The position numbers and the translations under genes are program-made. Shown piece after piece: positions 18,996 through 27,350 of a DNA stretch of 63,927 bases. Location of the stretch: positions 1 to 63,927 of the forward strand of contig CAIKFU010000066.1 in NCBI GenBank assembly GCA_903826775.1, read 5' to 3'. Source of the DNA: an uncultured beta proteobacterium. GTDB lineage: Bacteria; Pseudomonadota; Gammaproteobacteria; Burkholderiales; Burkholderiaceae. Each line of letters opens with the position of its first letter. The stretch's first letter is position 1. The notes below the pieces were generated by a model, which saw only the letters and a list, made by a program, of their open reading frames with translations, was not told where the DNA came from and did no database searches.

Positions 18996-20165
18996 TTATT
19001 TATTTTTAGCTGCTGCTGCAACTACCTTCGTAGCGGCTTCAGCCATTGAATCAGCGCTAATGATTGGCAAACCAGATTCTGCAAGAATCTTCTTGCCAAG
19101 ATCCTCATTGGTTCCTTTCATGCGAACTACCAAAGGCACGGATAAATTCACGGCCCTGCAAGCAGTTACTACGCCATTTGCAATAACATCGCAACGCATA
19201 ATTCCACCGAAAATATTTACCAAGATGGCTTCTACACTCTTGTTTTTAAGCATTATCTTAAAAGCTTCTGTAACCTTCTCAGCAGTAGCTCCACCGCCAA
19301 CATCAAGGAAATTAGCTGGTTCGCCACCAAACAATTTGATTGTGTCCATAGTGGCCATTGCCAAACCGGCACCATTGACTAAACAGCCAATATTTCCATC
19401 AAGCGAGATGTATGCAAGATCAAATTTAGATGCTTCTATTTCTGCAGCATCCTCCTCATCTATATCCCGATAGGCAACAATTTCTGGATGTCGAAATAAC
19501 GCATTTGGATCAAAGTTAAATTTTGCATCTAGGGCCTTAATATTGCCGTTACCCTCAAGTATTAATGGGTTGATTTCCACTAATGATGCGTCAGTATCCC
19601 AATAGGTTTTGTAAAGATTTTTAAATACTTCTCTTGCCTTGGGTATGGAAGATTCTGGCACGCCAATTCCTAGCGCTATCTCATTGCACTGCTCGTCGGT
19701 AAGACCGACCAACGGGTCTACAAATACTTTGATAATTTTTTCTGGTGATGATGCCGCAACTTCCTCAATATCCATTCCACCTTCGCTCGATGCCATGATC
19801 ACATTCTTTTGAGTACCGCGATCCGTCACAATGCTGAAGTAATATTCCTTCTTTATGTCTGCGCCATCCTCTATTAAGAGTCTGCGAACCTTTTGACCCT
19901 CTGGGCCTGTTTGATGGGTTTTTAGTTGCATCCCCATAATTTCCGAAGCATATTTTTTTACCTCTTCCAAGCTCTTTGCCAGCTTTACACCACCGCCTTT
20001 ACCACGACCGCCCGCATGTATTTGAGCTTTAACAACCCACACTGGACCACCCAACTTTTCTGCGGCCTTCATTGCGTCATCAACACTAAATGCTGAAATG
20101 CCATTTGGCACTGGCACATTAAATTGGCGCAAAAGTTCTTTGCCCTGATACTCGTGAATTTTCAT
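18996..20165 (-). CDS. sucC: Succinyl-CoA synthetase beta subunit
   Basis: A 389-residue beta chain starting [15 protein letters not shown]. An ATP-grasp domain contains [17 protein letters not shown] and NPLI. The C-terminal CoA-ligase domain contains [11 protein letters not shown] and [10 protein letters not shown]. It binds nucleotide and succinate and pairs with SucD. The 163-base upstream gap to recX should hold the promoter; I see no clear operator in it. Confidence 0.96.
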   Translation of the reverse strand: MKIHEYQGKELLRQFNVPVPNGISAFSVDDAMKAAEKLGGPVWVVKAQIHAGGRGKGGGVKLAKSLEEVKKYASEIMGMQLKTHQTGPEGQKVRRLLIEDGADIKKEYYFSIVTDRGTQKNVIMASSEGGMDIEEVAASSPEKIIKVFVDPLVGLTDEQCNEIALGIGVPESSIPKAREVFKNLYKTYWDTDASLVEINPLILEGNGNIKALDAKFNFDPNALFRHPEIVAYRDIDEEDAAEIEASKFDLAYISLDGNIGCLVNGAGLAMATMDTIKLFGGEPANFLDVGGGATAEKVTEAFKIMLKNKSVEAILVNIFGGIMRCDVIANGVVTACRAVNLSVPLVVRMKGTNEDLGKKILAESGLPIISADSMAEAATKVVAAAAKNK

Positions 20166-20328
20166 GTTTACTCCCGAAACGGTCTTTTTTTAGCAAGCGA
20201 TGAGGATTAATAAAATCGATTTTGCTTTCTTCTTCAAAGACTTACTGCATTATCCAAATTTAGTCTTTATTAAATAAGCGGTATAACCTCATAAGTCTAG
20301 CATGCTGCAACGCGGCAACATGATCTTT

Positions 20329-20874
20329 TCACTCCGTAATTCCCCTAGTTCGGTTACCTTCTATAATTTTTGAAACAATATCCGATCCAAAACCCTTGGA
20401 TACTAGAAATCTGTACTGCCTTCCTTTTTCCTTTTGATTGGCTCCAATCACACCAAATTTCTTAAGCCATAGAGCATGTGCACGGACATATTCAGTTTCT
20501 TTTAACTCCCTCAAAAGTTTGCCTGTTTTTTCTAAATCTACTCCAGATTTTTGTAACTCATTTTGAATTTTTCTTAAACCATAACGCGGGCTTCGACTCC
20601 GAACTAGCGCTTCTGCAAACCGCAAATCGGATAACCATCCACGCGCTTCAAAATCATCGAGAACTACCTCTATTTCTGTTTCTTTTGATTTTGTTTCTTG
20701 TTCTATATCCAGATGAATTAGACCCTTACTCTTATTAATTTTTATTTGAGTATTAACCGCCTCGAGTAGTTTATTTTTTAAATCTTTGCGGCTAAATTCA
20801 CGCAATGACAAAAGGCGCAAAGCCCGAGCTTTTATACTCGGGCTTTGTTTTGTACCCTTGGGCAACTCAGGCAT
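20329..20874 (-). CDS. recX: Regulatory protein RecX
   Basis: A 181-residue RecX. The conserved N-terminal repeat [22 protein letters not shown] (from residue 16) is followed by [17 protein letters not shown] and [16 protein letters not shown]. RecX binds RecA filaments and limits their growth. Its ATG overlaps the recA stop by 8 bases (ATGCCTGA), so translation is coupled. An 11-bp hairpin (20818-20847) lies entirely within codons 10-19, i.e. inside conserved RecX sequence. Confidence 0.9.
   Translation of the reverse strand: MPELPKGTKQSPSIKARALRLLSLREFSRKDLKNKLLEAVNTQIKINKSKGLIHLDIEQETKSKETEIEVVLDDFEARGWLSDLRFAEALVRSRSPRYGLRKIQNELQKSGVDLEKTGKLLRELKETEYVRAHALWLKKFGVIGANQKEKGRQYRFLVSKGFGSDIVSKIIEGNRTRGITE
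20818..20847 (-). promoter_or_regulatory. Strong hairpin inside the start of recX (possible recA-recX attenuator)
   Basis: The arms CAAAGCCCGAG (20818-20828) and CTCGGGCTTTG (20837-20847) are perfectly complementary, with an 8-base loop. On the minus strand the stem is followed by CGCC and four T, a poor U-tract. It lies about 20 bases past the recA stop, where a recA terminator would be expected, yet it is within recX codons. Confidence 0.65.
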
Positions 20875-21964
20875 CTACTGACTCAACCTCCCCATCACTC
20901 GAAATCTCTGCTATTCCCTTACCCGACTTCACGCCCAATTTATCACGAATCTTGCCTTCAATATCTTTCGCTATTTCTGGATTTTCTTTTAAAAATTCCC
21001 TTGCATTATCTTTACCTTGGCCTATGCGATCGCCGTTATAGCTATACCATGAGCCTGACTTTTCAACAATATCAGCCTCTACACCCATATCTATAATTTC
21101 ACCTTCTCTTGAAATACCGGCGCCATACATAATGTCAAAAATTGCTTCTCTAAATGGCGGCGAAACCTTATTTTTTACTACCTTAACTCGAGTTTCATTG
21201 CCTACAACCTCATCCCCTTTTTTAATACTACCGATTCGACGTATATCTAAACGCATTGTTGCGTAGAATTTCAATGCATTTCCGCCTGTAGTTGTTTCTG
21301 GAGACCCAAACATAACCCCAATCTTCATGCGAATTTGATTGATAAAAATTACCATTGAATTCGTTTTTTTAATTGTTCCTGTGAGTTTTCGTAAAGCCTG
21401 GCTCATTAGTCGAGCCTGCAAGCCTGGCAATGAATCCCCCATATCCCCTTCTATTTCAGCTCTTGGCACCAAAGCTGCTACTGAATCGATAACTATTAAA
21501 TCAATAGAGCCAGAACGCACTAGTGCATCTGCTATTTCTAAGGCCTGTTCACCGGTATCCGGTTGCGAAATTAATAAATTATTTACATCCACCCCCAACC
21601 GTGAGGCATATTGCACATCCAATGCATGCTCTGCATCTATAAATGCACATGTTCCGCCAATTTTTTGCATCTCGGCTATAGCATGCAAGGTTAGGGTTGT
21701 TTTTCCGGAAGACTCTGGTCCATATATCTCTATAACCCTTCCTCTTGCTAGGCCACCTACCCCTAACGCAATATCTAGCCCCAAAGAACCGCTTGAAACA
21801 ACCTGAATATCTTGATTAATTTCGGCATCGCCCAATCTCATAATTGAGCCTTTCCCAAACTGCTTTTCAATTTGGGCCAATGCGGCTGATAAAGCCTTTT
21901 GCTTATCTCCACTCATTCCATCAAATTCTGATGAAGCTGATTTTTTCTTTTCTTCTATAGCCAT
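20867..21964 (-). CDS. recA: Recombinase A
   Basis: A 365-residue RecA with Walker [10 protein letters not shown], the FIDAEHALD region, loop L1 [19 protein letters not shown], and [22 protein letters not shown] covering L2. It forms filaments on single-stranded DNA, drives homologous recombination and triggers LexA self-cleavage. A LexA-type box lies 67 bases upstream, overlapping the probable promoter. recX follows with an 8-base overlap. Confidence 0.97.
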   Translation of the reverse strand: MAIEEKKKSASSEFDGMSGDKQKALSAALAQIEKQFGKGSIMRLGDAEINQDIQVVSSGSLGLDIALGVGGLARGRVIEIYGPESSGKTTLTLHAIAEMQKIGGTCAFIDAEHALDVQYASRLGVDVNNLLISQPDTGEQALEIADALVRSGSIDLIVIDSVAALVPRAEIEGDMGDSLPGLQARLMSQALRKLTGTIKKTNSMVIFINQIRMKIGVMFGSPETTTGGNALKFYATMRLDIRRIGSIKKGDEVVGNETRVKVVKNKVSPPFREAIFDIMYGAGISREGEIIDMGVEADIVEKSGSWYSYNGDRIGQGKDNAREFLKENPEIAKDIEGKIRDKLGVKSGKGIAEISSDGEVESVDA

Positions 21965-22030
21965 TATTTATTTCCTTTTACTTTATTGCATGCTTTAACC
22001 AAAATTTGGTGTTTTTTCAAACTCTCTCAC

Positions 22031-22060
22031 TACTGTATATAAAAACAGTATCTTTATCAA
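22031..22060 (-). promoter_or_regulatory. recA promoter with LexA (SOS) box
   Basis: CTGT-N8-ACAG occupies 22033-22048, extended by symmetric TA on both sides (22031-22050); this is the classical LexA consensus. On the minus strand TTGATA (22055-22060) can serve as -35 with a 17-bp spacer to TACAGT, so LexA would cover the -10 element. Confidence 0.88.
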
Positions 22061-22064
22061 GTAT

Positions 22065-22562
22065 TTATTTTTTTGCCCAGTACATGAATGTGGGCATGGC
22101 TACACCCCAAATTGCTGCCAACACCACTATTCCTACTTTTTGGGATAACCACTCCCCCCCACCCAAGCTAATGCCTGCTATGTACGATAAGGGCCCGCAT
22201 ACTGCCCCCATAACTCCCGCCAATGCATATCTTTCTTTCATCCAAGACATGGATGAATTTAATGTAGTCGCCAGAGTGGCCCACAATCCCCACATCCAAA
22301 TTGGTGATATCCCAGGCAAGGGCCAAGACTCTTCAAACCTTAGTATTTCTGATTGGATTAAAAGTGTGTCAGCGCTCACTCCGTATATAATCACTTTAAA
22401 TATAAGGGTTATTTCTTTTGAAGGTGTTTCAGAACAAGATATATATAAAATAATATAGGCAATAACTATTAGCACTGGCCAAACAATATGGTGGTTAGCT
22501 GCTCCAAAAATACATAAAAACCATCCCAGTTGAAAAAAAAGGAAATTCCATAATTGCTTCAT
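22065..22562 (-). CDS. DUF2878-like integral membrane protein
   Basis: A 165-residue protein with about five hydrophobic helices (FLFFQLGWFLCIFGAAN, VWPVLIVIAYIILYI, then a short loop with SADTLLIQSEILRF, WMWGLWATLATTLN, GAVCGPLSYIAGI and VGIVVLAAIWGVAMPTF). It matches the small inner-membrane family I know as DUF2878; the function is unknown. It sits upstream of the recA promoter on the same strand, with the LexA box starting 5 bases past its stop, so recA probably is not read from it. Confidence 0.8.
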   Translation of the reverse strand: MKQLWNFLFFQLGWFLCIFGAANHHIVWPVLIVIAYIILYISCSETPSKEITLIFKVIIYGVSADTLLIQSEILRFEESWPLPGISPIWMWGLWATLATTLNSSMSWMKERYALAGVMGAVCGPLSYIAGISLGGGEWLSQKVGIVVLAAIWGVAMPTFMYWAKK

Positions 22563-22630
22563 TGTTTAGTCTGGAGTTGGTTTATGCAATTGGTGAACGT
22601 CAGGAATTTTGAATACAACCCCGTTAACTG

Positions 22631-22661
22631 AAAAAGGCCATTACCCAATGGCAATGGCCTT
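22631..22661 (-). terminator. Rho-independent terminator of the tRNA gene
   Basis: AAGGCCATT (22634-22642) pairs with AATGGCCTT (22653-22661) around a 10-base loop. On the minus strand it ends in a T run (complement of 22631-22635), 6 bases after the encoded CCA end of the tRNA. Confidence 0.85.
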
Positions 22662-22666
22662 AAAAA

Positions 22667-22743
22667 TGGTGGCGAATCAGGGATTTGAACCCCGGACCTG
22701 CGGATTATGATTCCGTCGCTCTAACCAACTGAGCTAATTCGCC
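22667..22743 (-). tRNA. tRNA with CAU anticodon (Met elongator, or lysidine-type Ile2)
   Basis: The minus strand folds as a full cloverleaf: acceptor GGCGAAT/ATTCGCC, D arm GCTC/GAGC with the GG of the D loop, anticodon loop ATCATAA with CAT, T loop TTCAAAT, discriminator A and encoded CCA. The first anticodon-stem pair is A-C, a mismatch. Anticodon CAU means elongator Met or, if modified by TilS, Ile for AUA. The body does not let me decide; Met is the usual annotation. A perfect TATAAT (22753-22758) lies upstream. Confidence 0.92.
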
Positions 22744-22752
22744 GAACTGGTG

Positions 22753-22758
22753 ATTATA
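22753..22758 (-). promoter_or_regulatory. -10 element of the tRNA promoter
   Basis: Perfect TATAAT on the minus strand, 9 bases before the mature tRNA 5' end. No strong -35 is present at 17 bp. Confidence 0.6.
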
Positions 22759-22884
22759 AATTATTTCATAGACGTATCACTCAACCCTTTAACAAACTGG
22801 TCTTTTCAAGGACTGAAATGTTTCAAAGAATTCAATTACATATGCGACTTCTGATCATAGCGAAAGGCAATATAGTTAAATTAA

Positions 22885-22963
22885 GCGCATAATGACTAGG
22901 TGTAAACCCTTAATCCGAGGGCAAATCACAGGTCATCGATAACCCTTCAAGAAAGGAAGAGAT
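22885..22963 (+). promoter_or_regulatory. Structured leader of the 33-codon gene
   Basis: CATAAT at 22888-22893 could be the -10 element. Downstream are two copies of CCCTT (22907-22911 and 22943-22947), one GAGGG (22917-22921) and the Shine-Dalgarno AAAGGAAG (22952-22959). CCCT(22907-22910) can pair with AGGG (22918-22921), leaving CCTT (22944-22947) free to pair with AAGG (22953-22956) of the SD. Alternatively AGGG pairs with the second CCCT and frees the SD. All stems are only 4 bp, so the model is tentative. Confidence 0.4.
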
Positions 22964-22964
22964 C

Positions 22965-23066
22965 ATGAATTCAGTACCCAAATTTATTAAAAATGCAATC
23001 GACGCATGGGCTGAGGCTCGAATTGCTTATGCAAAACGGTATACCGATCATCAACTAGGCTCTTAA
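22965..23066 (+). CDS. Small protein of 33 residues, unknown
   Basis: The ATG at 22965 follows a good ribosome binding site (AAAGGAAG, 5 bases away) and reads 33 codons to TAA. The peptide is a likely amphipathic helix: IKNAIDAWAEARIAYAKRY, ending TDHQLGS. It is basic, has no signal and is not hydrophobic enough for a membrane helix. I do not recognise a family; DUF1127-like small proteins have a similar size and helical style but a different motif. The strong SD, the AT-rich promoter-like sequence and the structured leader make coding likely. Downstream hairpins lie at 23114-23138 and 23155-23180. Confidence 0.6.
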   Translation: MNSVPKFIKNAIDAWAEARIAYAKRYTDHQLGS

Positions 23067-23113
23067 ACCTATCTGATATTAGGGTCACTTTAGACCTAAA
23101 AATTAATCTGGTT

Positions 23114-23180
23114 GGGTCTTGCTTAGCAAACAAGACTCTTAATAATCTCCCTTTCTACAGGCTTTTTTAGTTTTCTGTAG
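23114..23180 (+). repeat. Two inverted repeats between the small gene and the MOSC gene
   Basis: GTCTTG (23116-23121) pairs with CAAGAC (23131-23136), extended by a G-T and a G-C pair. CTACAG (23155-23160) pairs with CTGTAG (23175-23180) across a T-rich loop. Neither is followed by a clean T run. Either may end the small gene's transcript or shape the MOSC leader. Confidence 0.4.
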
Positions 23181-23240
23181 GGTAGGCGGATCTAAAGCAA
23201 CAGCTACATGGATCCATCGTTCGAACCATATAATTAGCCA

Positions 23241-23843
23241 ATGCGAATCCTATCCATTTCTATTGGCAAAGTAAAACCGCTATTTGGTATTTCCCACCCC
23301 GATTACAAAATGGTTCAATCCGGAATCGACAAAAAATCAATTAGCAATCTAGAAAAACCAAGAACCGTTCGCATTAATACCCTCGGCGTAGAAGGCGATG
23401 AGCAGGCTGACCTCACTGTTCATGGAGGCCTTGAAAAAGCAATTTATGCCTACCCATCAGAGCATTACCAGTTCTGGAACAACCTGCTGAGTCAAGAAAC
23501 GAATCAATTAGTTAATCTTCAACATGGAGCCCTTGGGGAAAATTTTACAATAGAAGGCCTCAAAGAAGCTGATGTGTTTGTTGGTGATATCTGGAGAATT
23601 GGTGATGTTGAATTATCAGTAGTAAAACTAAGAGAGCCTTGTTATAAATTCAACGCTAAATTTGGATACAAGGGCTCAGCAAAGACCATGCTGCAATCCG
23701 GTTTCTGCGGATGGTATTTACGGGTAAATCGAAGCGGTAGCCTTTGTGCGGGCGAAGAGATTTATATTGAACCCGGAAGTCAAACTACATCAATAGCATC
23801 ACAAAACATCGCCCTCTTAAAACGAAATATTCAAACGGATTGA
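23241..23843 (+). CDS. MOSC-domain protein (YiiM-like)
   Basis: A 200-residue protein. The core MOSC features are GVEGDEQADLTVHGGLEKAIYAYPSEHYQFW, GALGENFTIEGL and the sulfur-carrier cysteine in LREPCYKFNAKF. MOSC domains bind molybdenum cofactor and take part in sulfur transfer or reduction of N-hydroxylated compounds. The C-terminal part after LRVNRSGSL is short compared with E. coli YiiM. The gene is solitary, convergent with the MHS transporter, and ends at a strong bidirectional terminator. Confidence 0.88.
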   Translation: MRILSISIGKVKPLFGISHPDYKMVQSGIDKKSISNLEKPRTVRINTLGVEGDEQADLTVHGGLEKAIYAYPSEHYQFWNNLLSQETNQLVNLQHGALGENFTIEGLKEADVFVGDIWRIGDVELSVVKLREPCYKFNAKFGYKGSAKTMLQSGFCGWYLRVNRSGSLCAGEEIYIEPGSQTTSIASQNIALLKRNIQTD

Positions 23844-23855
23844 AGCACATAAAAA

Positions 23856-23879
23856 AAACCGACCCAAAAGGGTCGGTTT
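23856..23879. terminator. Bidirectional terminator between MOSC and MHS genes
   Basis: AAACCGACCC (23856-23865) pairs perfectly with GGGTCGGTTT (23870-23879) around AAAA, with an A run on the left, so it can end transcripts from both convergent genes. Confidence 0.9.
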
Positions 23880-23902
23880 AATTTGAAGCAAATAAACCCC
23901 GC

Positions 23903-25573
23903 TTAGTCTCTCGCGTAAATATCCACATCTTTTGTTTCACGAACAAATAACACGCCGATAACCAATGTCATCGCAGCGATAATGATCGGATACCAGAGAC
24001 CGTAGTAAATATTCCCATTTTGCGCCACCAAGGCAAATGAAATGGTTGGCAACAAACCGCCGAACCAGCCATTACCAATGTGATAAGGCAAAGACATAGA
24101 CGTGTAACGAATACGGGTTGGGAACATCTCAACCAAAGCTGCTGCTATTGGAGCGTATACCATCGTTACGTAGATCACCAAAATAACCAACAACAAAACC
24201 GTCATTGGAACGTTGATGGCTGCCGGATCTGCTTTGGCTGGATAGCCGGCAACATTTAAGGCTTCACGAATGTCTTTTTTGAACTTCGCATCTAATGCTT
24301 TAGCATCAGCAGCAGGCATGCCCTTAGAGCTATAGCCGTCAATTTCAGTTTCACCGATCTTAACTTTAGCAACCGTTCCTGGTGCTGAAGGAATAGTCGT
24401 ATAGCTTGCTGAATTGGATGCCATAACCTGTTTTGCGATGTCACAAGAACTCGTGAACTTAGCAGTACCCGTAGGATTGAACTGAAATGAACACTCTGCT
24501 GGATCAACAGTAATGCTTGCTGGCGAATTTGCCATCGCTTTTTCCAAAGCGGGATTGGCAAAGTGAGTAAGTCCATTAAAGATAGATACTGGTGTATTTG
24601 GTATATAGGTAACAATCGCCAATAACAGGCCAGCCATAATTACAGGCTTACGGCCAATTTTGTCGGACCAGGCGCCAAAGAAAATAAAGAATGGCGTACC
24701 CAGAACTAGCGCTCCTGCTACCATCAAATTTGCAGTTTTAGCATCGACCTTTAATACTTGAGTTAAGAAAAACAACTCATAAAACATTCCGCAATACCAA
24801 ACTACACCTTGTCCAGCAACCAAACCGAACAAAGCCAAGATCACAATCTTTCCGTTTTTCCATTCACCAAACGATTCAGTTATAGGAGCTTTGGATAATT
24901 TATTCTCTTCCTTCATTTTCTTAAAGGCGGGCGATTCGGCCATCGACAAACGAATCCAAACCGATACACCTAGTAAAACTACTGACAAGATGAACGGTAC
25001 TCTCCAACCCCAAACTTCAAAATCCGGTCCTGTAATTTCGCGCGTAAGCAAAATGACCATCAGGGAAAGCAGAAGACCTAATGTGGCTGTTGTTTGAATC
25101 CAAGACGTATAAGCTCCCCGCTTATCCCGTGGAGCATGTTCTGCGACATATGTTGCTGCGCCACCGTACTCACCACCTAAGGCCAAACCTTGAAGTAATC
25201 GCAATGCAATCAAGATAACTGGGGCAGCCATACCAATACTGGCGTATGAAGGCAAAAGGCCCACAAAAAAGGTTGACGAACCCATGAGGACAATCGTCAC
25301 CAAGAAGGTGTACTTACGACCAATCAAATCACCTAAGCGACCAAATACCAATGCACCGAATGGTCGAACAATAAAGCCAGCAGCAAAAGCCAATAACGCG
25401 AAAATGAAAGCTGAACCTTCATCCAGGCCTGAGAAAAACTGCTTAGCAATAATTGCAGCTAATGAGCCATATAGATAAAAGTCGTACCACTCGAACACTG
25501 TACCAAGAGATGAAGCAAAAATAACTTTGCGCTCCCCTGAAGTCATTGGTGCTGATTTTGTTGATATTGCCAT
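23903..25573 (-). CDS. MHS-family MFS transporter with large periplasmic loop
   Basis: A 556-residue secondary transporter, about 120 longer than typical metabolite:H+ symporters. It has the MHS start SSLGTVFEWYDFYLYGSLA, the loop 2-3 signature GRLGDLIGRKYTF, GLALGGEYGGAATYVAEHAP and the repeat signature GAWSDKIGRKP (300-310). After TM9 (about 310-325) a hydrophilic segment of roughly 130 residues (326-455), with Cys361 and Cys377, precedes TM10; by topology it should be periplasmic. The family imports small organic acids or osmolytes with protons (for example shikimate, alpha-ketoglutarate, proline/betaine); the substrate is unknown. It is monocistronic. Confidence 0.88.
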   Translation of the reverse strand: MAISTKSAPMTSGERKVIFASSLGTVFEWYDFYLYGSLAAIIAKQFFSGLDEGSAFIFALLAFAAGFIVRPFGALVFGRLGDLIGRKYTFLVTIVLMGSSTFFVGLLPSYASIGMAAPVILIALRLLQGLALGGEYGGAATYVAEHAPRDKRGAYTSWIQTTATLGLLLSLMVILLTREITGPDFEVWGWRVPFILSVVLLGVSVWIRLSMAESPAFKKMKEENKLSKAPITESFGEWKNGKIVILALFGLVAGQGVVWYCGMFYELFFLTQVLKVDAKTANLMVAGALVLGTPFFIFFGAWSDKIGRKPVIMAGLLLAIVTYIPNTPVSIFNGLTHFANPALEKAMANSPASITVDPAECSFQFNPTGTAKFTSSCDIAKQVMASNSASYTTIPSAPGTVAKVKIGETEIDGYSSKGMPAADAKALDAKFKKDIREALNVAGYPAKADPAAINVPMTVLLLVILVIYVTMVYAPIAAALVEMFPTRIRYTSMSLPYHIGNGWFGGLLPTISFALVAQNGNIYYGLWYPIIIAAMTLVIGVLFVRETKDVDIYARD

Positions 25574-25672
25574 CAGTAGCTCCTAATTATTTTTAAAATA
25601 ATAACAACGATCCAATTATGCTCGGTAAAAACCAAAGAAATCTATTACTTAGGGTAATTCCTCATCAAATTC

Positions 25673-25692
25673 AGTCGGGGTTTTCCCCAGTC
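25673..25692. repeat. GGGG-TTTT-CCCC inverted repeat in the MHS/GGT divergent region
   Basis: GGGG (25677-25680), TTTT, CCCC (25685-25688), flanked by AGTC on both sides. It lies midway between the divergent start codons; it may be an operator or chance. Confidence 0.3.
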
Positions 25693-25739
25693 TTACAATA
25701 CACATATCTCAACCGAATTTATAAAAACTGGATACAACT

Positions 25740-27350
25740 ATGCAACCAAAATGGGGAGTAAGAGGAATGGCCGTAGCCCCACATTCGCTTGCTTCTGAAT
25801 CTGCTCTAGCCATATTGAGAGAGGGTGGAAATGCTCTTGAGGCAATGGTTGCTGCAGCCGCAACCATTGCAGTTGTGTACCCGCATATGAATTCAATTGG
25901 TGGTGACTCGTTCTGGGTAATCAATTCCCCAGGAAAAGCTGTCGGGGGTATTGATGCATGCGGTGCAGCGGCTCAACTAGCGTCTAGACACTGGTATGCC
26001 GATCATGGTTTTGGCCCATTGGATTCCATCCCATTTCGAGGACCGATAGCCGCAAATACGGTAGCCGGCACTATTTCTGGATGGGGAACGGCTCACGCGT
26101 TATCAAAGCAAGGATTAGGACTTGGAGGGAAGACTCCTCTCTCTAGGCTTTTAACTGATGCAATTCAATATGCCGAATATGGTGTCCCTGTTAGTTATAG
26201 CCAGCAAAACCTAACAGAAAAAAAACGTATTGAACTGGAATCTCAGCCAGGCTTCTCGGATACGTTTTTGGTCAATGGCAAAAGTCCAATACAGGGAAGT
26301 ATCTTTAAGCAATCGCGGCTAGCTGGTACCTTGCGTCAAATTGCCAAAAATGGAACTGATGATTTTTATCGAGGCGACCTTGCGAACCTACTAGCGAAGG
26401 AACTCGAAAATATCGGCAGCCCACTTCGCCTTGTTGATTTACAACGTCATCAGGCAAAACTAATCGACCCGCTAAAACTCCCTCACAGCTTAGGCAATAT
26501 TTACAATATGACGCCACCTACTCAAGGCGTTGTATCGCTGATGATTTTAGGGATTCTTGACCAGCTAAATCTCAAACAATTTAAAGTTGATAGCGCTGAA
26601 TATATTCATCATTGCGTTGAAGCCACTAAACAGGCGTTCATAGTTAGAGATCAATTTGTTACTGATCCAGCTTATATGAAAAAATCCCCTAAGCAATTAT
26701 TAAGCCCTGCCTTTTTAAAATCACTTGCGAAAAATATTCGCCCTGACGTAGCTCTCCCTTGGGGTGCTGGCAAAGTACCAGCAGACACTATCTGGATGGG
26801 CGTAATTGATGCCAATGGGAATGCAGTATCGTTTATTCAAAGCATTTATCATGAATTTGGTTCTGGAATTGTTCTGCCAAAATCTGGCATTAACTGGCAA
26901 AACCGGGGATGTAGTTTTTCGCTTAACCCAAATTCATTGAATACTTTAGAGCCTTTTCGCAAACCTTTCCATACTTTAAATCCTGCTTTAGCCTTGCTTA
27001 AGGATGGAAGAACAATGGTATATGGCACTATGGGAGGAGATGGTCAACCACAAACCCAATGTGCGGTTTTTACACGTACTGCAATTTACGGATTAGACCC
27101 TCAAGATGCCATCAGTCGACCAAGATGGTTGCTTGGAAGAACGTGGGGGCAAACAAGCGATACATTGAAAATTGAGTCTCGCTTTAGTCCTTGGATAGCA
27201 AAGCATCTAAGTGGAATGGGGCATGAAATTGAACTGCTAGACTCTTTTGATGAGACTGTTGGTCATGCAGGCTGCATCATTCGAGATACATCGGGAGTAC
27301 TTAGGGGGGGATGGGATCCCCGGAGTGATGGTGGAGTTAGCGCCTTTTAG
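25740..27350 (+). CDS. Gamma-glutamyltransferase-family Ntn hydrolase (YwrD/HpxW type)
   Basis: A 536-residue gamma-glutamyltranspeptidase homologue without a clear signal peptide, so probably cytoplasmic. The N-terminal segment ALAILREGGNALEAMVAAAATIAVVYPHMNSIGGDSFW is diagnostic. The autoprocessing nucleophile should be Thr350 in KVPADTIWMGVIDANGNAVS. The C-terminal PMGGDGQ-like motif appears as YGTMGGDGQPQTQ. Family members cleave gamma-glutamyl or related amide bonds, including an oxamate amidohydrolase; the substrate here is unknown. It is divergent from the MHS transporter (166-base gap), so a transport-hydrolysis link is possible but unproven. Its 3' end overlaps the convergent TRIC gene by 14 bases. 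Confidence 0.88.
   Translation: MQPKWGVRGMAVAPHSLASESALAILREGGNALEAMVAAAATIAVVYPHMNSIGGDSFWVINSPGKAVGGIDACGAAAQLASRHWYADHGFGPLDSIPFRGPIAANTVAGTISGWGTAHALSKQGLGLGGKTPLSRLLTDAIQYAEYGVPVSYSQQNLTEKKRIELESQPGFSDTFLVNGKSPIQGSIFKQSRLAGTLRQIAKNGTDDFYRGDLANLLAKELENIGSPLRLVDLQRHQAKLIDPLKLPHSLGNIYNMTPPTQGVVSLMILGILDQLNLKQFKVDSAEYIHHCVEATKQAFIVRDQFVTDPAYMKKSPKQLLSPAFLKSLAKNIRPDVALPWGAGKVPADTIWMGVIDANGNAVSFIQSIYHEFGSGIVLPKSGINWQNRGCSFSLNPNSLNTLEPFRKPFHTLNPALALLKDGRTMVYGTMGGDGQPQTQCAVFTRTAIYGLDPQDAISRPRWLLGRTWGQTSDTLKIESRFSPWIAKHLSGMGHEIELLDSFDETVGHAGCIIRDTSGVLRGGWDPRSDGGVSAF

Noticed and set aside
18910..19473. 187-residue plus-strand frame across sucD-sucC
   Set aside because: Antisense shadow of two clear genes; low-complexity Ala/Ser composition and no SD.
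21339..21806. 155-residue plus-strand frame opposite recA
   Set aside because: Antisense shadow of a highly conserved gene; no independent support.
22892..22936. ATGAC/GTCAT closing stem in the small-gene leader
   Set aside because: If CATAAT at 22888-22893 is the -10 element, the left arm is not transcribed.
24292..24615. 107-residue minus-strand frame over the MHS loop region
   Set aside because: It is an alternative frame on the same strand as the transporter; the transporter frame is continuous with transmembrane helices on both sides, so there is no frameshift or nested gene.
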